NCBI RefSeq assembly: GCF_005938225.1
Contig: NZ_VCPC01000002.1
Span: forward strand, 868,001 to 932,000
Reading direction: 5' to 3'
From: Arenibacterium halophilum
Lineage (GTDB): Bacteria > Pseudomonadota > Alphaproteobacteria > Rhodobacterales > Rhodobacteraceae
Length of the DNA: 64,000 nt
Of this stretch, positions 59,054 to 64,000 are shown piece by piece. How positions within the stretch are numbered: position 1 is the first letter of the stretch; every line of letters begins with the position of its first letter. The notes beneath the pieces are model-generated. The model was not told the origin of the DNA and made no database searches. It was given only the letters and a program-made list of their open reading frames with translations. The position numbers and the translations under genes are program-made.

Positions 59054-60241
59054 ATGTCCAACATCGTCATTTACGACTACGTCAACCAGCTGAGCTTTCC
59101 CGGCTTCGATACCATCATGAACGCCGAGCCGACCGGGGCGTATTATGGCCCGACACGGATCTCGGGGTATGTCGACAGCTTCTACGTTTCCATGAATGGG
59201 TCATTCACCTATTCAAGCTATGACGTCACCGGCACCCTGAGCGGGATCAGCATTTATCATGGTGGCCAACCCGTGCTGGTCTATTCGGGCTTCAATGTCG
59301 ATCTGGACGACCTGTTCTATGGCATCCCGTCGGAAGATCCGTTTCTGAAAGGCGATGATACCATCACGTCGTACTGGAATACGGGTGAATATTACGACTC
59401 GGGCACCGGCAATGATCGCATTCGCCTTGGCACTGGCGACGATACCGTGATCGGCGGCGCAGGGGTGGATACCTATGTGTTGGAAACCGCTTTTGACCCG
59501 GCAACGATCAGCTGGTCCGGATCGCGCTTCGTGATCGACGGTGTCTTTGGTCACGACACGCTGTCCGGCATCGAACTCGTCGAGTTTGCCGATGCTACAT
59601 ATGCGCTGGCCTTCGGGTCGGGCACAACGACCGATGGAGATGTGCACGCGCAGACCCGTGGCGTGGTGAACGACCTTATCGTGGGCAATTCCTACAGCGA
59701 GACCATACATGGGTTTGCCGGGACGGACCGGCTCTACGGTAACCGGGGCGACGATAAAATTTTCGGTGGCGCCGGGATCGATCTGTTGAACGGCGGAGCA
59801 GGCAACGACCGGCTGTTCGGCGGAGACGATTACGACCTGCTGATCGGTGGGACCGGACGGGATTTTCTGAACGGTGGGGCCGCGGGCGACCGGCTTCGAG
59901 GTAGCGCGGGACACGACACGCTGCTTGGGGCGCTTGGCAATGATACGCTGCTGGGCGAAGGCGGCAATGATCTGCTGAAGGGCCAGAAGGGCAATGATGT
60001 CCTGACCGGTGGCTCCGGCCGCGATACCTTCTATTTCCGGAAGGGCGACGGCCGCGACACGATCACGGATTTCGCCGTTGGCACCGACACGATCGAGATC
60101 GCTCGCGGCGCGGCGCGGTTCCGGGCACTGGAGCTGTCGCAGGAAGGCGACGATGTGGTGGTGGCTTTTGCCAATGTGGTGATCCGGGTCGAGGATGTGA
60201 CACTGGCGGCGATGGACGACGCGTTGAACTTTCTGTTCTGA
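59054..60241 (+). CDS. RTX (haemolysin-type calcium-binding) repeat protein
   Basis: 395 residues. No signal peptide. The N-terminal about 120 residues form an unrecognised Tyr/Ser/Gly-rich domain (GAYYGPTRISGYVDSFYVS). A first repeat block follows (GTGDDTVIGGAGVDTYVL), then from about 230 a run of nonapeptides (GGAGIDLLNGGAGNDRLFGG; LLGEGGNDLLKGQKGND) and the C-terminal RTX end (GRDTFYFRKGDGRDTITDF). The nonapeptides fold into a calcium-bound beta-roll, and secretion is by a type I system; none is encoded nearby. Confidence 0.9.
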   Translation: MSNIVIYDYVNQLSFPGFDTIMNAEPTGAYYGPTRISGYVDSFYVSMNGSFTYSSYDVTGTLSGISIYHGGQPVLVYSGFNVDLDDLFYGIPSEDPFLKGDDTITSYWNTGEYYDSGTGNDRIRLGTGDDTVIGGAGVDTYVLETAFDPATISWSGSRFVIDGVFGHDTLSGIELVEFADATYALAFGSGTTTDGDVHAQTRGVVNDLIVGNSYSETIHGFAGTDRLYGNRGDDKIFGGAGIDLLNGGAGNDRLFGGDDYDLLIGGTGRDFLNGGAAGDRLRGSAGHDTLLGALGNDTLLGEGGNDLLKGQKGNDVLTGGSGRDTFYFRKGDGRDTITDFAVGTDTIEIARGAARFRALELSQEGDDVVVAFANVVIRVEDVTLAAMDDALNFLF

Positions 60242-60267
60242 CACGCATGCGCGTTGACGTGGGGTAA

Positions 60268-60393
60268 GGGGGGCGCTGCCCCCCTCCGCTGCGCGGAGTC
60301 CCCCGGAGTATTTTGCGATGGTGAAGCGGGACTGCGGCCATGCTTCATTAAGGCTCAAATATTCTCGCCGAAGGCAATCGGGCGCCGCGCGAC
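60268..60393 (-). repeat. Composite palindromic element, copy 8 (full length, inverted)
   Basis: Between convergent genes. Read on the minus strand: GCCTTCGGCGAGAATATTTG, AGCCTTAATGAAGCA, CGCTTCACCATCGC, AAAATACTCCGGGGGA, hairpin A CTCCGC-GCA-GCGGAG and hairpin B GGGGGGC-AGC-GCCCCCC (60268-60284). Hairpin 1 is present but worn. Confidence 0.82.
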
Positions 60394-60414
60394 TTCGCAG
60401 GGGGCGCGTTTATA

Positions 60415-63210
60415 TCAGCTGCTGGGGATCTTGAGCGTGTGGTTGCGGCCGCCCTTTTGATAGCGCAACTCGCTGTCGCCAATGGCGACGATGCGACCCC
60501 CGTCGACGTTGTCGCCAACCTTGACCTTCTTGTAGCGCCCGCTGGGCAGTCGGATCAGGGCGCGGCGATTTGAGGGGGTTCCGTAGACGCCGATCAGGTT
60601 GAGCTGCCGCAGGTTGATTGCGTTGCGCACGGTGGCCTGGCGCGACACCGACGCGCTGGTGGGAATGCGCGGCGCAACGGTGGCCGCCGCGACGGTTTCC
60701 GGTTCTGGTTGGTCATCGGGTTCGCTGCGTTCGACGATAGCCGCGAAATCGCGCGGACGCCCATCCGGCCGGACCGAGGCGACCACCGCGAGACGCGTTG
60801 CATCGGCAAGGTCGGCCGGCGAGGCAGGCGTGACGTTTGACAGAACCCCGGCGGCAGCGGACTGGCGTTCTTCGATGGCGCTGGCCTGCGCGCGGGCCGC
60901 GGCATTTGCGACGGCTTCGGCCTGACGCTGCAATTCCGCTTGTTCCTGAACGGATTGCGGGCGCGCACGTGGGCGCAGCCCTGCCAGTTCGGTTCGGGTG
61001 AGCCCACCAAGCTGGCTGCGTTCGTTTTGTTCCACCAAGTCATCCGGGCGTGCGCGGGGCCGGCGCTGAGACAGGCGGGATTGCTGGGCAACTGTTTCGG
61101 CAGCGGCGTCATCCTCGGGCGTGCTGCGTTCGGGGTAGCGGCGCGGTTTCACCGGCGGCGCCGCGGCATAGACAAGGATCCCGTCAGGCGTGAGCGCCCC
61201 ATCGCGGCTGGGCGTCACAAGCCCGCGCGCATCCAGCGTGAATTCGGTGCCTGCGGCAGCGGGCGAGCTTAGCGCGTCGGGGCCGGTATCGGTTTCGATT
61301 TCGGGAATTTCGGGCAGAGCAAGCGCATCGGTCGACAGGTCGGTCCGGTCGATCGAGGCGATCACCAGATCGTCCAGCCCGATGACCGCAGGCGTGTCGG
61401 GTTCGTCGGGGGCGTTGGGCCAGATACCTGTGGCGGCATAGAAGGTATCCGGATCGGACTCGAGCAGCATGGCCGGATCATCGAAGCCAGCTTCGGGGTC
61501 TTCTGACGCGGTCGGAGGCAGCAGAGCGGTATCGTCAGCGCCAAGCCCGGGGGCAACGTCCGCCGGAGCGGCCGCATCGCCGGGGCGCAGTGCGTCCAAT
61601 ACGGCGGCATCGGTGTCGGTCAACTCGGGCGCCGGTGTCTCGTCCGGGGCGTCGCGCGCGGCCAGTGTGGGCAGTGCGGTTGCGGGCGCCTCGGCAGGCG
61701 AGTCATCGCCCGGCGGCTCCGGGAGATCGGGATCGGCGCTTTGAAGCAGGGGAGATGCGGCGGGGGGCTCGATGACGCGGGGCGCGGGAAGGCTGGCGAT
61801 GTCGACGGGGGCCGGCGCCGGCGTCGTATCGGTTTCGCTAACGGCGTCGTCCGCAGCACCCGTATCAAGCGCCTCTCCGCGTGGCGGAGCAACCGGTTCT
61901 GGCGCCGCAGCCACTTCGGGCGCGTCCGACGCGCCAAACAGCCCGGCAACCCCCTCGTCCAGAAACAGGCTGGCCCAAGCCGCAACTCCGGCGAGAAACA
62001 GCAGTAGAGCCGCCGTCAGGATCAGCCCCAGATGCCGGGGCTTTCCACCGACATCTCCGCTGCCGCGTGCTCCGAACACCGTCATCCGGGCCGCTTCGCT
62101 TGTAGGGACCTGGCGGTCGGGCAATGCGACACGCTGGGCGACGGCGGGCCGAACGGCGTCAGTCTCGGTTGAGTTGTCGTCGTGTCTTGGCCCGTCTTGC
62201 AAGGTGTCATCCGCACGTGCGGCGGCCGGAGGCGGTGAAACCGGACGGGCCAAAGGCGGTTCCTGGCGCCCAGATGGCGATAGCATTGCCGCAAGACGGG
62301 GGGGAGACAGCGGGGCAGAGCCATCGTCCAGTACATCGGATGCAACATCAATGCGCGGGGCGGTCACGCCGACCGCCCCGCCATTGGGGTTTGCCGCGCC
62401 TGTCGTAGTCTGGCGCGGAGCAGACCTGCGGCGCGATGTGAACTGTGTGGCGAAACTTTCGTCGGAACGAGCCTGATCTGGCTTGGCCTCGGCTGTGGTC
62501 TCTGTCTCAGTGGCCTTGGATGTTGCGTCAGTGGCACCATTGGCCTTGGCTGGCGTGTCAGATGCCGTATCTGACTCTATCTCCGGCACCGGCGTGTCGC
62601 GTTCTGCTCCGGCTTTTGCTTTCGATTCAGGCGCTTCGGGCGCGGCGTCTTCCTCGGCTTTCGGGTCGGGGTACACGGCCGGTCCGATCACGACCACGGC
62701 GATCCCGTCGGGTTCGACGGAATTGGCCCGCACGCCTTCGGGTGTGCCAAACCAGGGCTCGCCCAGAAAGGGCTGCTCGCCTGGGATGGCGGCGAATCCG
62801 ACGGGATTGAATTTGTGCTCGCTCGCGAAGCCGGCCGCCTCTTCAAGCGTTTCGCGTGCGACGGCGGCCACATGGGTGGTACGCCCCTCGGGCGAGATAT
62901 CAAACACCAGCTCCGAGACGGAATACGGCGTGGCCCCTTCCAAGGCCGCGCGCACGATTTCACGGCGCGCATCGCCTTCGAAATTGCCGGTTTCCACGCT
63001 GAGATAGCGGATCTGGTCGTTGGGCAGGATCAGCTTGGTCGCAAGCCGCGCATCGCTCAGCAACCGTGCCTTGGCGCGCAGCGCGGCCAGCTCGCCACGC
63101 AGATCGGCCACGTCAAGCGAGACATCGCCCACATGACGCCAGCCGCTGCCCGAGCGGTGCAAAAGCGTGATCCCCTCGAACGAGAGGGAGAGCGCGAATT
63201 CAGGTTTCAT
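60415..63210 (-). CDS. Large membrane protein with GspL/PilM-like and GspC/PilP-like ends
   Basis: 931 residues from ATG 63210; starts at 63240 or 63237 are also possible. Residues about 1-150 resemble the cytoplasmic actin-like part of GspL/PilM (LSLSFEGITLLHRSGSGWRH; ATKLILPNDQIRYLSVETG). A disordered Ala/Glu/Asp/Pro region leads to one membrane helix (about 390-415, LGLILTAALLLFLAGVAAWA). A long disordered periplasmic part ends in a small domain (about 870-931) like the GspC/PilP homology region (IRLPSGRYKKVKVGDNVDGG, then RIVAIGDSEL). No other secretion or pilus gene is near. The call is from motif reading only. Confidence 0.7.
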   Translation of the reverse strand: MKPEFALSLSFEGITLLHRSGSGWRHVGDVSLDVADLRGELAALRAKARLLSDARLATKLILPNDQIRYLSVETGNFEGDARREIVRAALEGATPYSVSELVFDISPEGRTTHVAAVARETLEEAAGFASEHKFNPVGFAAIPGEQPFLGEPWFGTPEGVRANSVEPDGIAVVVIGPAVYPDPKAEEDAAPEAPESKAKAGAERDTPVPEIESDTASDTPAKANGATDATSKATETETTAEAKPDQARSDESFATQFTSRRRSAPRQTTTGAANPNGGAVGVTAPRIDVASDVLDDGSAPLSPPRLAAMLSPSGRQEPPLARPVSPPPAAARADDTLQDGPRHDDNSTETDAVRPAVAQRVALPDRQVPTSEAARMTVFGARGSGDVGGKPRHLGLILTAALLLFLAGVAAWASLFLDEGVAGLFGASDAPEVAAAPEPVAPPRGEALDTGAADDAVSETDTTPAPAPVDIASLPAPRVIEPPAASPLLQSADPDLPEPPGDDSPAEAPATALPTLAARDAPDETPAPELTDTDAAVLDALRPGDAAAPADVAPGLGADDTALLPPTASEDPEAGFDDPAMLLESDPDTFYAATGIWPNAPDEPDTPAVIGLDDLVIASIDRTDLSTDALALPEIPEIETDTGPDALSSPAAAGTEFTLDARGLVTPSRDGALTPDGILVYAAAPPVKPRRYPERSTPEDDAAAETVAQQSRLSQRRPRARPDDLVEQNERSQLGGLTRTELAGLRPRARPQSVQEQAELQRQAEAVANAAARAQASAIEERQSAAAGVLSNVTPASPADLADATRLAVVASVRPDGRPRDFAAIVERSEPDDQPEPETVAAATVAPRIPTSASVSRQATVRNAINLRQLNLIGVYGTPSNRRALIRLPSGRYKKVKVGDNVDGGRIVAIGDSELRYQKGGRNHTLKIPSS

Positions 63211-63372
63211 CTGCAGCCGATTCTTCCATCCCGACATCATCCTTCACGGCAAACTGGCCTGCCGCAACGGAGCACCGATGGGTCAGGCAGAACTTTGCCA
63301 TAGGAAAGACTTCGCCCGCCATCGGCTTGCCCTTAGCATAGCAACACCCACATGGTGAATAAAAGGTTTATC

Positions 63373-63384
63373 CCCCACGTGGGG
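63373..63384. promoter_or_regulatory. Palindrome CCCCACGTGGGG before the SIMPL gene
   Basis: Perfect 12-bp palindrome with CACGTG core, 22 bp upstream of the SIMPL gene ATG, next to an AT-rich stretch (ATAAAAGGTTTATC). It may be a regulator site or an RNA hairpin in the leader. Confidence 0.4.
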
Positions 63385-63406
63385 CCAATCGGAAAGGGTA
63401 CACATA

Positions 63407-64000
63407 ATGAAACGCAGCTTGATCGGAGCGATTGCGGTGCTGGCACTGACAGCCACGGCAGGGCTGGCGCAGGTGTCAGACAGGCGCCAGATCACGGTCA
63501 ACGGGGAAGGCTCGGTCGAGGCCGCACCCGACATGGCCACGATCACGCTGGGCGTGACCAACGAAGCGCAGGAGGCCAAGGCGGCGATGGGTGCGACCTC
63601 TGACGCGGTGGCGCAGGTTCTGGCCCGGCTGACCGATGCCGGGATCGAAGATCGCGATATCCAGACCCAGAACCTCAGCATGAACCCGGTGTGGTCGAAC
63701 CGTCCTTCGACGCAAGGCTACGGCAATCAGATCACCGGGTTCGTCGCCTCGAACACGGTGATGGTGCGGGTCCGGGATCTTGCCAGTCTGGGAGAGGTTC
63801 TGGACGCGGTGATCGCCGATGGTGCAAACGACTTCAACGGCCTTCGGTTCGGTGTGCAGGACCCCGATCCTCTGATGGAAGAGGCACGCAAACGCGCGGT
63901 GCAGGATGCGGTCGCCCGTGCCGAGCTATTGGCCGAGGCGGCTGGCGTCACGCTGGGTCCGGTGCATCAGATCATGGATCATGGCGGAGGTGGCGGCCCG
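63407..64000 (+). CDS. SIMPL domain protein (DUF541), C-terminus outside the window
   Basis: At least 198 residues with no stop before the edge. Signal peptide MKRSLIGAIAVLALTATAGL, then the SIMPL pattern: ITVNGEGSVEAAPDMATITL, VLARLTDAGIEDRDIQTQNL, DGANDFNGLRFGVQDPDPL and EEARKRAVQDAVARAELLAE. SIMPL proteins are periplasmic or outer-membrane oligomers of poorly known role, some linked to oxidative stress. The family is usually 220-250 residues, so little is missing. Confidence 0.92.
   Translation, partial: MKRSLIGAIAVLALTATAGLAQVSDRRQITVNGEGSVEAAPDMATITLGVTNEAQEAKAAMGATSDAVAQVLARLTDAGIEDRDIQTQNLSMNPVWSNRPSTQGYGNQITGFVASNTVMVRVRDLASLGEVLDAVIADGANDFNGLRFGVQDPDPLMEEARKRAVQDAVARAELLAEAAGVTLGPVHQIMDHGGGGGP

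Overview
The window is high-GC alphaproteobacterial chromosome, most likely from the Roseobacter/Rhodobacter lineage (Rhodobacterales). The clues are the secDF, Mth938-like, ccmABCDG order known from Rhodobacter capsulatus (helABCDX), the glnB-glnA pair, a SUV3-like helicase followed by an S4 protein, FdxA and CarD, the cobS/cobT arrangement, and proteins such as the DUF6314, DUF3445 and SIMPL families. No rRNA, tRNA, CRISPR array, insertion sequence or integrase was seen. Almost everything is ordinary core chromosome.

Layout. 1-4.4 kb: an RND efflux pump (permease running off the left edge, plus its adaptor) with a candidate operator upstream. 4.6-8.3 kb: yfgM-like, bamB and der, the conserved outer-membrane assembly and ribosome assembly trio. 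8.6-12.5 kb: a fatty acid desaturase, two small lysine-rich proteins, a TspO-like membrane protein and serS. 12.7-20.4 kb: a small secreted protein, yajC-secD-secF, a TauE/SafE permease, a Mth938-like protein and ccmABCDG. 20.6-30.5 kb: acnA, a DUF1223 protein, a lauroyl-type acyltransferase with an EamA permease, an isolated fliG, two small secreted proteins sharing a Cys motif, purB and a DUF6314 protein. 30.5-38.6 kb: a histidine kinase divergent from a DUF3445 haem protein, a run of envelope proteins around a lytic transglycosylase, then glnA-glnB. 38.7-47.3 kb: bifunctional NAD(P)HX repair enzyme, pepF, a DNA ligase/exonuclease pair, a hydrolase, an SCP2 protein and a TPR protein. 47.4-53.9 kb: SUV3-like helicase, S4 protein, fdxA, carD, cobS and cobT. 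54.0-55.1 kb: a visibly AT-richer, single-gene HNH nuclease island. 55.2-64 kb: a KefB/C-type antiporter, an Lrp/AsnC regulator divergent from hppD, an RTX protein, a large protein that looks like a GspL/PilM plus GspC/PilP fusion, and a truncated SIMPL protein.

The most unusual signal is not a gene. Eight copies (one with a duplicated end) of a composite palindromic element of about 60-140 bp lie in the intergenic gaps, nearly always just after a stop codon. Their hairpin stems differ in sequence between copies but keep their base pairing, so structure appears to be what is conserved. A related palindrome sits inside the coding sequence of the NAD(P)HX repair gene, in the linker between its two domains. 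Other points of interest are the GspL-GspC-like fusion, the HNH island with tandem 14-bp repeats at its left edge, two distantly similar membrane-anchored proteins flanking a transglycosylase, and several clean operator-like palindromes.
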